NCBI RefSeq assembly: GCF_900451175.1
Contig: NZ_UGJJ01000001.1
Span: 806,001-870,000 of the forward strand
DNA from: Kingella potus
GTDB taxonomy: Bacteria; Pseudomonadota; Gammaproteobacteria; Burkholderiales; Neisseriaceae
Direction of reading: 5' to 3'
Length of the DNA stretch: 64,000 nucleotides
Below, one piece after another: positions 57,217 through 64,000 of this stretch (its first letter is position 1; the number at the start of each line of letters is the position of its first letter). A program made the position numbers and the translations under genes. The notes beneath the pieces were generated by a model that worked only from the letters and a program-made list of their open reading frames with translations, made no database searches and was not told the origin of the DNA.

Positions 57217-58137
57217 ATGACCCTTACCGAACTGCGCTACATCGTGGCCGTGGCTCAAGAAAAGCACTTCGGCCGCGCAGCCCAGCGGTGCAGCGTCAGC
57301 CAGCCCACCCTCTCCATCGCCATCAAAAAGCTGGAAGAAGAACTGGCTGTCCCCCTGTTTGACCGCAGCAGCAGCGAAGTCATCGTTACCGACACGGGCG
57401 AGCGCATCATTACCCAGGCGCGCCGCGTACTGAACGAAGCCGACATGATTTTCCGCCTGGCCGACGAAGGCAAGAACGAACTTTCCGGCACATTCAGGCT
57501 CGGCCTCATCTTTACCGTCGCCCCCTATCTGCTGCCCAAGCTCATCCTCTCGCTGCGCGACATCGCTCCCGGTATGCCGCTCATGCTTGAAGAAAACTAC
57601 ACCCACGCCCTGACCGAAGCCCTCAAACGCGGCGATTTGGATGCCATCGTGGTGGCCGAGCCCTACCGCGAAGCGGGCATAGTCAGCAGCCCGCTGTACA
57701 GCGAACCCTTCTTCGTGATTGTTCCCAAAGGCCACAAATTCGAGGAACTCGATGCCGTTACCCAAAGCGAGCTGACGCAGGAAAACGTCCTCCTGCTGAC
57801 CGAAGGCAACTGTATGCGCGACAACGTTCTCGACAATTGCAGCGAACTGGCCGCCAGACAGAAAATCAACGGCCTGGCCAGCACCTTGCAGGGCAGCTCC
57901 ATCAACACCATCCGCCACATGGTTGCCAGCGGCCTGGGCATCAGCGTCATGCCCGCCACCGCCCTCACCGAAAACGACCACCTGCTGTTCAGCATCATCC
58001 CCTTTGCCGGCGAAGCCCCCGTGCGCCGCGTCGTCCTGGCCTGCCGGCGCAACTTCGTCCGTCCCAAAGCCCTGTCCGCCATCCGCCGCGCCATCATCGG
58101 CTCGCAGCTTGCCGGCGTAACCTTTGCCGAACAGTAA
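57217..58137 (+). CDS. oxyR: Hydrogen peroxide-sensing regulator OxyR
   Basis: 306-residue LysR-family sensor of peroxide. The winged helix-turn-helix is at about 4-60 (HFGRAAQRCSVSQPTLSIAIKKLEEEL). The redox pair Cys199 (EGNCMRD) and Cys208 (LDNCSE) has the same numbering as E. coli OxyR. It begins 3 bp after minE; the minE-oxyR junction is known in Neisseria, tying the peroxide regulator to the division operon transcript. Confidence 0.95.
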   Translation: MTLTELRYIVAVAQEKHFGRAAQRCSVSQPTLSIAIKKLEEELAVPLFDRSSSEVIVTDTGERIITQARRVLNEADMIFRLADEGKNELSGTFRLGLIFTVAPYLLPKLILSLRDIAPGMPLMLEENYTHALTEALKRGDLDAIVVAEPYREAGIVSSPLYSEPFFVIVPKGHKFEELDAVTQSELTQENVLLLTEGNCMRDNVLDNCSELAARQKINGLASTLQGSSINTIRHMVASGLGISVMPATALTENDHLLFSIIPFAGEAPVRRVVLACRRNFVRPKALSAIRRAIIGSQLAGVTFAEQ

Positions 58138-58224
58138 ACCGGAAAGGCCGTCCGAACGGCCGTTTCCGTTTCCACAAACGCCGTTTCCGCACGGGCGGGC
58201 GGCCTCCATACACAGGAAAAACAC

Positions 58225-58614
58225 ATGACCGAACAAGAACAGCAAGACCTCGCCCGCATGACCGACGTGGCCGTCGAAGCCCTCGAAGACATCAAAGGCA
58301 AAGACATATCCGTCCTCTCCACCCAGGACAAAACTTCCCTGTTCGCCCGCATGATTATTGCCAGCGGCGACAGCACCCGCCAGGTAAAAGCCCTGGCCAA
58401 CAACGTGGCCGTCAGCCTCAAAGAAGCCGGCTTTGAAATCCTCAGCACCGAAGGCGACAGCGGCGAATGGACGCTGGTGGATGCGGGCGACCTCGTCGTC
58501 CACGTCATGCAGCCGGCCGTGCGCGACTTCTACGACATCGACACCCTCTGGGGCGGCGAAAAACCCGAATTCCATCAGGGTGCGGCCAAGCCCTGGCACG
58601 CCGCCGACAACTGA
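58225..58614 (+). CDS. rsfS: Ribosomal silencing factor RsfS
   Basis: 129-residue Iojap-family factor that binds L14 and blocks subunit joining in nutrient limitation. AVEALEDIKGKDISVLSTQDKTS opens the fold; GDSGEWTLVDAGDLVVHVMQPAVRDFYDIDTLWG is the conserved core, here split by position near residues 79-112. It follows oxyR by 87 bp. Confidence 0.95.
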   Translation: MTEQEQQDLARMTDVAVEALEDIKGKDISVLSTQDKTSLFARMIIASGDSTRQVKALANNVAVSLKEAGFEILSTEGDSGEWTLVDAGDLVVHVMQPAVRDFYDIDTLWGGEKPEFHQGAAKPWHAADN

Positions 58615-58626
58615 CCCCGCCGCAAA

Positions 58627-58668
58627 CAACAGGCCGTCTGAAAAGCCGTTTTCAGACGGCCTGTTGTT
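58627..58668 (+). terminator. DUS hairpin terminator of rsfS
   Basis: ACAACAGGCCGTCTGAAAA..TTTTCAGACGGCCTGTTGT with a tiny loop and TTTC tail. Confidence 0.75.
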
Positions 58669-58692
58669 TCTCCTGCTTATGGCAAACCCAAA

Positions 58693-58801
58693 GCAGGGTA
58701 TGCCGCCCAAGCGGCGCACGCGCCCTTTGTGCATAATGCCGCAAGGAAACCGTGTGTTGCCAAAAACAGAAACCGCGTGCGTGGCAAGCGACACACCCTA
58801 C
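58693..58801. repeat. Inverted pair of REP-like palindromes, module A
   Basis: Forward copy 58693-58722 (GCAGGGTATGCCGC-CCAA-GCGGCGCACGCG) and reverse copy 58774-58801. Confidence 0.6.
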
Positions 58802-58852
58802 CTGTTATGCAGCGGGACAGATGTTTCTTATTTGCTTCGTTATCAACAAAAG

Positions 58853-58891
58853 AGGCCGTCTGAAAACCGTAAAACAGTTTTCAGACGGCCT
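58853..58891. repeat. DUS inverted pair closing module A
   Basis: DUS 58853-58864 and complement 58880-58891. Confidence 0.65.
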
Positions 58892-58909
58892 CTTTATGGC
58901 AAACCCAAA

Positions 58910-59025
58910 GCAGGGTATGCCGCCCAAGCGGCGCACGCGTTCTTTGTGCATAGCGAAATGCCGCAAGGAAACCGCGTGTTGCCAAAAAACAAAATCCGCG
59001 TGCGTCGCAAACGGCACACCTGCTA
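58910..59025. repeat. Inverted pair of REP-like palindromes, module B
   Basis: Forward copy 58910-58939 is identical in core to 58693-58722; the reverse copy (about 58997-59025) is degenerate. Confidence 0.6.
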
Positions 59026-59041
59026 CAACGGTACAGGCAGC

Positions 59042-59073
59042 AGGCCGTCTGAAACCAGTTTTTCAGACGGCCT
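59042..59073 (-). terminator. DUS hairpin overlapping the carbonic anhydrase-like stop
   Basis: Paired DUS 59042-59053 / 59062-59073. The minus-strand gene stops inside the right copy. Confidence 0.6.
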
Positions 59074-59611
59074 CACTCCCCGCCGCCAAATACGCCTGCG
59101 CCGTTGCCAGATAATTCGCCGCCGACTGCCGCAGAAACGCCTTTTCCGCCGCCGTCAGTTCCCGCGCCGCTTTGGCGGGCGAACCCGTGTACAGGAAGCC
59201 GCTTGGCAGACGCTTGCGCGGCGGCACCAAGCTGCCCGCGCCGATAATCACATCGTCTTCGACCACCGCATCATCCAGCACCGTCGCGCCCATGCCGACC
59301 AGCACGCGGCTGCCGATGGTGCAGCCGTGCAGCACCGCGCGGTGGCCGACGGTAACGTCTTCGCCCAGCACCAGCGGCGATCCCTCAGGCTTGGCGGCGG
59401 ACGCGCCCGACACGTGCAGCACGCAGCCGTCCTGAATATTGCTGCGCGCGCCCACGCGGATAAAGTTCACATCGCCGCGCAGCACGGCAAACGGCCACAC
59501 CGACACGCCGTCGCCCAATTCCACCCGCCCGATAAGCACGGCGGCGGGATCGGTGTAGACGTTTGCGCCAAGCTGCGGCAGATGGTGGCGGAAGGGGCGG
59601 ATGTTGTCCAT
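59063..59611 (-). CDS. Gamma-carbonic anhydrase family protein
   Basis: 182-residue left-handed beta-helix protein (hexapeptide repeats such as IGRVELGDGVSVWPFAVLRGD in the first third). Zinc-ligand candidates are His in CVLHVSG, TVGHRAVLHGC and its neighbour. VPPRKRLPSGFLYTGSPAKAAREL is the typical C-terminal segment. Enzymatic activity is uncertain for this subfamily (YrdA-like). The start at 59611 (MDNIRPFRHHLP) is preceded by AAGGAAACCGATA. The last residues SEAV and the stop are DUS-encoded. Confidence 0.88.
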   Translation of the reverse strand: MDNIRPFRHHLPQLGANVYTDPAAVLIGRVELGDGVSVWPFAVLRGDVNFIRVGARSNIQDGCVLHVSGASAAKPEGSPLVLGEDVTVGHRAVLHGCTIGSRVLVGMGATVLDDAVVEDDVIIGAGSLVPPRKRLPSGFLYTGSPAKAARELTAAEKAFLRQSAANYLATAQAYLAAGSEAV

Positions 59612-59821
59612 ATCGGTTTCCTTGTAAAAACGGGAGGCAGGGCGGGCATTGTAGCAATAGGCCGTCTGAAACTCGAAAAATCCGCCGTAAACCCGCTCCC
59701 TCCCCTGCAAACGGAAGAGGGAACAAAGGCCGTCTGAAAGCGCAGCTCCAACGAAGTTAAAAACACGGATTCGGCTAGTCCGAAATGGCGTTTACAGTTT
59801 TCAGACGGCCTCTGCCGTTTG

Positions 59822-59918
59822 GTAGGGTGTGTGGCTCTGCCACGCACGCGGTTGCGGAGATTACACGGCTTTTCGTTGCAGTAGGGAACGCGTGCGTCGC
59901 CTTGGCGACACACCCTAC
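59822..59918. repeat. Inverted pair of REP-like palindromes
   Basis: Forward 59822-59850 (GTAGGGTGTGTGGC-TCT-GCCACGCACGCG) and reverse 59889-59918 (CGCGTGCGTCGC-CTTG-GCGACACACCCTAC). Confidence 0.65.
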
Positions 59919-60071
59919 GCGGGATGCGGCAGGGCAAACGGAAAAGGCCGTCTGAAAACCGAAGAGTCCGCCGCAAACACGCTCCTTCCCCTGCGCCCGC
60001 GCGGGAGAGGGAATAGAGGCCGCTGTACAAATCGGAATAACCGAAATCCAATCCCTCAGGTGTAGGAACAG

Positions 60072-60103
60072 AGGCCGTCTGAAAATCCGTTTTCAGACGG
60101 CCT
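60072..60103. repeat. DUS inverted pair
   Basis: DUS 60072-60083 and complement 60092-60103, not adjacent to any gene end. Confidence 0.6.
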
Positions 60104-60121
60104 GCCGTTTGTGGGACGGAA

Positions 60122-60151
60122 CGCGTGCGCCGCTTCGGCGGCACACCCTAC
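60122..60151 (-). repeat. REP-like palindrome, reverse
   Basis: CGCGTGCGCCGC-TTCG-GCGGCACACCCTAC. Confidence 0.65.
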
Positions 60152-60215
60152 CTTAAGCGCAGAGGCCGTCTGAAAAAACAACACCAGTTTTCATTATGTT
60201 TGTATCGAATCTGCC

Positions 60216-60332
60216 GTAGGGTGTGCCGCCGAAGCGGCGCACGCGTTCTTTGCGTTGTCAGGAAACGCCGCAAGGAATCTGCGGACTTTGCGGCAGACGG
60301 AATCCGTGTGCGTGGCTGCTGCACGCCCTGCC
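60216..60332. repeat. REP-like palindromes, forward copy and decayed reverse copy
   Basis: Forward 60216-60245 (GTAGGGTGTGCCGC-CGAA-GCGGCGCACGCG); the reverse remnant at about 60304-60332 has lost stem symmetry. Confidence 0.55.
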
Positions 60333-60381
60333 AGTTATGCAGCGGGACGGATGTTTCTTATTTGGTTCGTTCTCAAAAAAG

Positions 60382-60420
60382 AGGCCGTCTGAAAACCAGT
60401 TGCAGGTTTTCAGACGGCCT
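60382..60420 (-). terminator. DUS hairpin terminator of the histidine-rich gene
   Basis: AAGAGGCCGTCTGAAAA..TTTTCAGACGGCCTCTTTT, 21 bp past the stop. Confidence 0.7.
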
Positions 60421-60441
60421 CTTTTGCTATGCGCAGACGCT

Positions 60442-60777
60442 TTACAGGGTTTCCAGAGGGCCGTGGTCGTCGCAGTGGCCGTTGTGGACGTGGTGCAGGC
60501 GGCCGTTTACGAGGTAGTCGATGTGGTCGCCGTGCGGCACGGCTTCGTGGCCGCAGCCTGCGCCGTGGACGTGGCTGCCGCAGGTGTCTACGGGGTTGCA
60601 GCCGTCGGCGTTGGTTTCGCTCACTTCGATGACGTGTTCGTCGTAGTGGCCGTTGTGTTCGTGGTGCAGATGGCCGTCGTGCAGATAGTCGGTGTGGCCG
60701 TTGTGGTTGACTGCGGTGTGGCCGCAGCCTGCGCCGTGAACGTGGGTGTGGTTTTCGTGGGCTTTGCAGTTGCTCAT
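60442..60777 (-). CDS. Histidine-rich metal-binding protein with duplicated HVHGAGCGH module
   Basis: 111 residues with 24 His and 6 Cys, no signal peptide and no membrane segment. Two modules of about 37 residues (12-48 and 69-105) each start HVHGAGCGH and continue DYL-x-G-x-LHH-x-HNGH-x-D-H. This is clearly an internal duplication. Such composition points to cytoplasmic binding of zinc, nickel or copper, as storage or chaperone; the metal is not known. It has its own near-consensus promoter (60815-60842) and lies downstream of a strong palindrome (60873-60893), so metal-responsive control is plausible. The ATG follows AAAGGACAGAAAA. Confidence 0.82.
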   Translation of the reverse strand: MSNCKAHENHTHVHGAGCGHTAVNHNGHTDYLHDGHLHHEHNGHYDEHVIEVSETNADGCNPVDTCGSHVHGAGCGHEAVPHGDHIDYLVNGRLHHVHNGHCDDHGPLETL

Positions 60778-60814
60778 TTTTCTGTCCTTTCAAAACGGGG
60801 TTGCGATGGCGGCC

Positions 60815-60842
60815 ATTATAGGCGCATTTGCGGCGAATGCAA
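60815..60842 (-). promoter_or_regulatory. Sigma-70 promoter of the histidine-rich gene
   Basis: Minus strand TTGCAT (60842-60837), 16-bp spacer, TATAAT (60820-60815), start near 60808. Confidence 0.75.
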
Positions 60843-60872
60843 GCATAAGTTTATGTTTTTAAATGTATTATT

Positions 60873-60893
60873 ATAGTGTAACAGTTACAGTAT
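60873..60893. promoter_or_regulatory. Near-perfect palindrome, probable operator
   Basis: ATAGTGTAAC-A-GTTACAGTAT: 10-base arms with one mismatch around a central A; the inner TGTAAC-A-GTTACA is perfect. It lies between the divergent histidine-rich gene (centre near -75 from its predicted start) and recJ. It differs from the Zur consensus TGTTAT-N3-ATAACA that I know for Neisseria, so the regulator is unassigned. Confidence 0.65.
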
Positions 60894-60965
60894 ATCGGTG
60901 CCGGCATGGCACGGGGCCGTCTGAAAGCCTATAATTGCGCGTTTTTTGCGCCGTTTTCGTTTTCC

Positions 60966-62669
60966 ATGCCCCGAATCAAAATCCAAACCCGCCCTGTTGA
61001 CCACACCGTCTGCCAAACCCTCATCCAATCCGGTGCCGACCCGCTTACCGCCCGCCTGTGCGCCTCGCGCGGCGTGGTTTCGCCCGCAGAGTTGGACGAC
61101 AAACTCGCCGCGCTGTTGCCATACCAAACACTCACCAACTGCGAAGCCGCCGCCGCCCGCCTGGCCGACGCGGTTCAGAAAAAAGAAAAAATCCTGATTG
61201 TCGCCGACTACGATGCCGACGGCGCAACCGCCTGTTCCGTAGGCATGGCCGGTTTGGGCGCGATGGGCGCAGCGGTGGATTTTCTCGTGCCCAACCGCTT
61301 CGAACACGGCTACGGCCTCACGCCCGAATTGGCCGGCATCGCCGCCGCACAGGGCGTAAACCTTTTGGTAACGGTGGACAACGGCATCGCCAGCATCGCA
61401 GGCGTAGCGCGGGCGCAGGCCTTGGGGCTGGACGTGATTGTTACCGACCACCACCTGCCCGCCGACGAAGTGCCCGACTGCATTATTGTGAATCCCAACC
61501 AGCGCGGCTGCGGCTTTGCCAGCAAAAGCCTGGCCGGCGTGGGCGTGATTTTTTACGTACTGACGGCCTTGCGCGCCGAATTGCGGCGGCGCGGATATTT
61601 TTCAGACGGCCTCAAAGAGCCGAATCTGGCCGAACTTTTGGATTTGGTGGCACTCGGTACAGTGGCCGACGTCGTCCCGCTCGATCACAACAACCGCATT
61701 TTGGTTTCGCAAGGTTTGAAACGCATGCGTTCGGGCAAAATGCGTCCCGGCATCCGCGCCCTGTTTGACATCGCACGGCGCGACTGGAAAAAAGCCCAGC
61801 CCTTCGACATGGGCTTTGCGCTCGGGCCGCGCATCAACGCCGCCGGACGGCTCGACGACATGTCGGTGGGCATCGCCTGCCTGCTCGCACAAAGCGACGG
61901 CGAAGCGCAAACCCTCGCCGCCCAGCTCAACGACTTGAACATCGAGCGGCGCGAAATCGAGCAATCCATGCTGCAAGACGCGCTCAACGCCTTTCCCGAC
62001 AGCCTGCCCGCCGGCCAAACCACCCTTGTCGCCTACCGCGACGACTTCCATCAAGGCGTAGTCGGCATCGTTGCCAGCCGGCTGAAAGACCGTTTTTACC
62101 GCCCGGCCATCGTGTTCGCCCCGGCCGACAACGGCGAAGTGCGCGGCTCCGGCCGCTCCATTCCCAACCTGCACCTGCGCGACGCACTCGATTTGGTATC
62201 CAAACGCCACCCCGATTTGATTTTGAAATTCGGCGGACACGCCATGGCGGCCGGTTTGAGCATACACGAGAGCAACATCCCCGTTTTTCAGACGGCCTTT
62301 GAAGCAGCCGTGCGCGAAATGGTGCGCGAAGAAGATTTGTCGCAAACCTTTATCACCGACGGCAGCCTGCCCGCCCGCGACATCACGCTCGAGCAGGCGC
62401 AAAACCTCGCCCGCAGCGTGTGGGGACAGGGCTTCGCCCCGCCCAGCTTCACCGACTGCTTCCGCGTCGTGCGCCAGCAAAACTTAGGCGCAGAGGGCAA
62501 ACACAAAAAAGCCTGGCTGCAAAAAGACGGCCAAGAATTTGAAGCCATGTTCTGGCGTTGCAGCGAAGACATCCCCGAATACGTGCGCACCGTGTACCGC
62601 CCCGTCGCCAACGAATGGCGCAACAATCTGGAATTGCAGCTTTATATCGACTATTGGGAAGCGGCATAA
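60966..62669 (+). CDS. recJ: Single-stranded-DNA-specific exonuclease RecJ
   Basis: 567-residue 5'-3' exonuclease of the DHH family used in recombination and repair. The catalytic motifs are VADYDADG (residues about 77-84), VTDHHLP near 160-166, and GHAMAAGLS in the DHHA1 part. The start at 60966 (MPRIKIQTRP) is chosen over the longer frame. Two reverse DUS are in the coding sequence (FSDGLKEP near 214, FQTAFEAA near 443). A TATAAT at 60930-60935 is a possible -10. RecJ is relevant to natural transformation and pilin recombination in Neisseria from general knowledge. Confidence 0.95.
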   Translation: MPRIKIQTRPVDHTVCQTLIQSGADPLTARLCASRGVVSPAELDDKLAALLPYQTLTNCEAAAARLADAVQKKEKILIVADYDADGATACSVGMAGLGAMGAAVDFLVPNRFEHGYGLTPELAGIAAAQGVNLLVTVDNGIASIAGVARAQALGLDVIVTDHHLPADEVPDCIIVNPNQRGCGFASKSLAGVGVIFYVLTALRAELRRRGYFSDGLKEPNLAELLDLVALGTVADVVPLDHNNRILVSQGLKRMRSGKMRPGIRALFDIARRDWKKAQPFDMGFALGPRINAAGRLDDMSVGIACLLAQSDGEAQTLAAQLNDLNIERREIEQSMLQDALNAFPDSLPAGQTTLVAYRDDFHQGVVGIVASRLKDRFYRPAIVFAPADNGEVRGSGRSIPNLHLRDALDLVSKRHPDLILKFGGHAMAAGLSIHESNIPVFQTAFEAAVREMVREEDLSQTFITDGSLPARDITLEQAQNLARSVWGQGFAPPSFTDCFRVVRQQNLGAEGKHKKAWLQKDGQEFEAMFWRCSEDIPEYVRTVYRPVANEWRNNLELQLYIDYWEAA

Positions 62670-62834
62670 CGGCCTGGCGTCTTTTGCCCCCGAATGCGTC
62701 GCCCGCCGCTTTTCCGGCCCGGCCCTGCCCGCGCAGGCCAAAGCCGTCTGCGGAAATCCTACGAATCCTGCGGTTTCCGCGCCGTATCCGCCGACTTTTT
62801 GAAGACGGCATACCGCATACCGGCATGGCGGCAG

Positions 62835-62894
62835 AGGCCGTCTGAAAAGCGGTTTGGCCGCAGCCGGAAACAAAAAACGCTTTTCAGACGGCCT
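62835..62894. repeat. DUS inverted pair with 36-base loop
   Basis: DUS 62835-62846 and complement 62883-62894, upstream of the next small gene. Confidence 0.55.
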
Positions 62895-62916
62895 CATCCG
62901 GCCCAAAGGAGCAAAC

Positions 62917-63300
62917 ATGCCTGCCAAAGCCAAATACCTGCTGTTTTTCCTGCTCGGCAGCCTCAGCACCGCCGCCGCCCTCGCCGTGCTGTCCGCCAAC
63001 TATTCCGACTACCGCCGCCGCGCCGAAATTTCCATCGAAACCGCCCGCCTGCGCCCCTTGCAGGAACGCATAGCCGCCGAACTCGAAGCGCGCGGCCAAA
63101 CATCCGCCGCTGCGGACGGCATCCGCCGCAGCTATCCCGCCGTTGCCGCCGTCAGCCGCGACGGCTGGCTGCTCCTGCATACCCCGCGCTACGGCCAAAG
63201 CGTTTTGCTCGTTCCGCAGCGCGAAAACGGCCGCATCGTCTGGCGGGCGCATTTCAACGACACCGATGCCGCCGCCAACGGCAAATTCCTGTGTATTTAG
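62917..63300 (+). CDS. Small membrane-anchored protein of unknown function
   Basis: 127 residues. One N-terminal transmembrane helix (about 7-27, YLLFFLLGSLSTAAALAVL) is followed by a helical stretch rich in Arg and Ala, then a beta-rich end (GWLLLHTPRYGQSVLLVPQ, IVWRAHFN). It resembles a bitopic periplasmic protein; the last part superficially recalls minor pilins but lacks a prepilin cleavage site. AAAGGAGCAAAC precedes the ATG. The TAG stop overlaps a DUS (63299-63310). Confidence 0.7.
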   Translation: MPAKAKYLLFFLLGSLSTAAALAVLSANYSDYRRRAEISIETARLRPLQERIAAELEARGQTSAAADGIRRSYPAVAAVSRDGWLLLHTPRYGQSVLLVPQRENGRIVWRAHFNDTDAAANGKFLCI

Positions 63301-63319
63301 GCCGTCTGAAAAACCAACC

Positions 63320-63751
63320 GTGAAACCGACACTCCTCTTCCTGCTCCTCGCCGCGCTGGGCAACTGCTGCTACCACATCGGCCAGAAATCCCTGCACGCC
63401 GGCGGCAACCCCATGCTGCTGCTTGCCGCCTGCTACGCCTTCGCCCTGACCCTTTCCCTTGCCGCCGCCCCCTTTTTCGGCACGGTAAGGTTTTCAGACG
63501 GCCTCGTTCCCGCCCTGTCCGATCCGCGCGTGTGGCTGGTGTCGCTGGGCACCGTTATGATCGAACTCGGTTTTTTAATGGCCTACCGCAGCGGCGGATC
63601 GGCGCAATGGTCGGGCGTGGCCGTGAACGGCGCCGCCGCGCTGCTGCTGACACCCGCCGGCCTGCTGCTGTTTAAAGAAGCCTTTTCCTGGCAGAAGCTG
63701 GCAGGCATCGCCCTCACGCTGGCAGGAATCTGGCTGCTCGCCAAAGACTGA
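63320..63751 (+). CDS. Small EamA/DMT-type membrane protein
   Basis: 143 residues with four hydrophobic helices (about 4-20, 30-50, 68-90, 95-140 including two close segments), as in half-size drug/metabolite transporters that work as dimers. The GTG at 63320 gives the conserved-looking KPTLLFLLLAALGN; upstream ATG starts belong to a poor frame. A reverse DUS encodes VRFSDGLV between helices 2 and 3. The substrate is unknown. It starts 10 bp after a DUS following the preceding gene. Confidence 0.7.
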   Translation: MKPTLLFLLLAALGNCCYHIGQKSLHAGGNPMLLLAACYAFALTLSLAAAPFFGTVRFSDGLVPALSDPRVWLVSLGTVMIELGFLMAYRSGGSAQWSGVAVNGAAALLLTPAGLLLFKEAFSWQKLAGIALTLAGIWLLAKD

Positions 63752-63932
63752 CACAAAGCCGCGCCAGCCCGAAAGTGGAACGAAAGATACAGGCCGGCAG
63801 GCAGTGCCGATACGGCAAAGCACGGCAGGGACGCAGATTTTTTATTTTGTTCCAAGATAGTTGCGCCGCGATATTGCGCCGCCCGTCCGCAGCCCCTATC
63901 ATGCCGCCCTGAATCCCGCCTGGAGAACGCCC

Positions 63933-64000
63933 ATGAAACTGCCCGTACTGTTTGTCGGCAACGGCAGCCCGCTCAACGCCGTACGCAGCACCGCGCATAC
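63933..64000 (+). CDS. Start of an extradiol ring-cleavage dioxygenase-like gene (truncated by window)
   Basis: Only 22 codons are visible: MKLPVLFVGNGSPLNAVRSTAH. They resemble the N-terminus of YgiD/DODA-type LigB-family dioxygenases (FLGHGSPMN). The His that serves as metal ligand in that motif is Asn here (GNGSP), so this may be an inactive or altered member. GGAGAACGCCC precedes the ATG. Confidence 0.55.
   Translation, partial: MKLPVLFVGNGSPLNAVRSTAH

Larger units (their letters stand above)
58615..59062. other. Intergenic region with two composite REP/DUS modules
   Basis: After the rsfS terminator come two related modules (about 58680-58893 and 58896-59053), each with a forward REP-like copy, a short spacer containing GCCGCAAGGAAAC, a reverse REP-like copy and a DUS pair. 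No gene seen. Confidence 0.65.
59612..60441. other. Long repeat-rich intergenic region
   Basis: About 830 bp without a credible gene. It contains single DUS copies near 59662, 59728, 59797, 59945 and 60163, DUS pairs at 60072-60103 and 60382-60420, and five REP-like copies. A fragment similar to the 58680-58893 module recurs at about 60216-60400 (GTTATGCAGCGGGAC, ATGTTTCTTATTTG, then a DUS). Confidence 0.65.

Noticed and set aside
60442..60777. Short-repeat low-complexity artefact
   Set aside because: Rejected as artefact: the frame has a ribosome-binding site, promoter and terminator, and the duplicated module keeps His and Cys while other positions diverge.

Overview
The window is a chromosomal segment from a member of the Neisseriaceae. 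The main evidence is the density of the 12-base DNA uptake sequence AGGCCGTCTGAA (AG-DUS dialect), present in dozens of copies, mostly as inverted pairs after genes. The gene orders rpmH-rnpA-yidD-yidC / dnaA-dnaN, minCDE-oxyR and ftsE-ftsX, and a fused thioredoxin-MsrA-MsrB, also fit. High G+C and the DUS dialect suggest a commensal Neisseria such as N. bacilliformis or a relative. The species is inference.

Layout. 1-4.5 kb: minus-strand dinG (runs off the left edge), dacB, 5-formyl-THF cyclo-ligase and ppa. 4.5-9 kb: rpsB-tsf, then rpmA/rplU divergent from ispB, and tRNA-Arg(CCU). 9-12.5 kb: a secreted nuclease, metR, nnrD and a hemerythrin with an FNR-type box. 12.9-19.7 kb: yidC, yidD, rnpA and rpmH (minus), divergent from dnaA and dnaN, then xseB-ispA. 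20-31.5 kb: a thioredoxin-like protein, an ArsC-family reductase, a YdcF-like protein, metK behind a multi-hairpin leader, msrAB, an unrecognised gene, xerC, psd, a ubiM-like hydroxylase and an esterase. 31.7-39.6 kb: mscL, then a type IV pilin cassette (pilin 1, pilin 2, TfpX/FimB-like protein) in three tandem, apparently identical 2,480-bp copies, each with its own sigma-54 promoter. 39.7-50 kb: mrp/apbC, two M16 peptidases, ftsY, suhB, rsmE, prmA and gap. 50-59 kb: aspA, a yqjD/yqjE/yqjK-like set, ftsX/ftsE, minCDE-oxyR and rsfS. 59-64 kb: a gamma-carbonic anhydrase, a histidine-rich protein divergent from recJ, two small membrane proteins and the start of an extradiol dioxygenase-like gene.

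Most genes are housekeeping. The unusual content is in regulation and repeats. Two unannotated minus-strand small RNA candidates of about 95 nt (after suhB and upstream of gap) share a 3' module: an unpaired stretch followed by a terminator hairpin. In that stretch, 16 nt are complementary to the 5' leader of pilin 1 in all three cassette copies: perfect for the first RNA, with one G-U pair for the second. This suggests a sibling-sRNA circuit acting on a sigma-54-driven, amplified pilin locus.

Other notable points are a five-hairpin RNA before metK, a near-perfect palindrome between the histidine-rich gene and recJ, a family of about 23 REP-like palindromes often in inverted pairs, and DUS copies that supply stop codons or encode linker peptides. 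No complete transposase, prophage or CRISPR array was seen.
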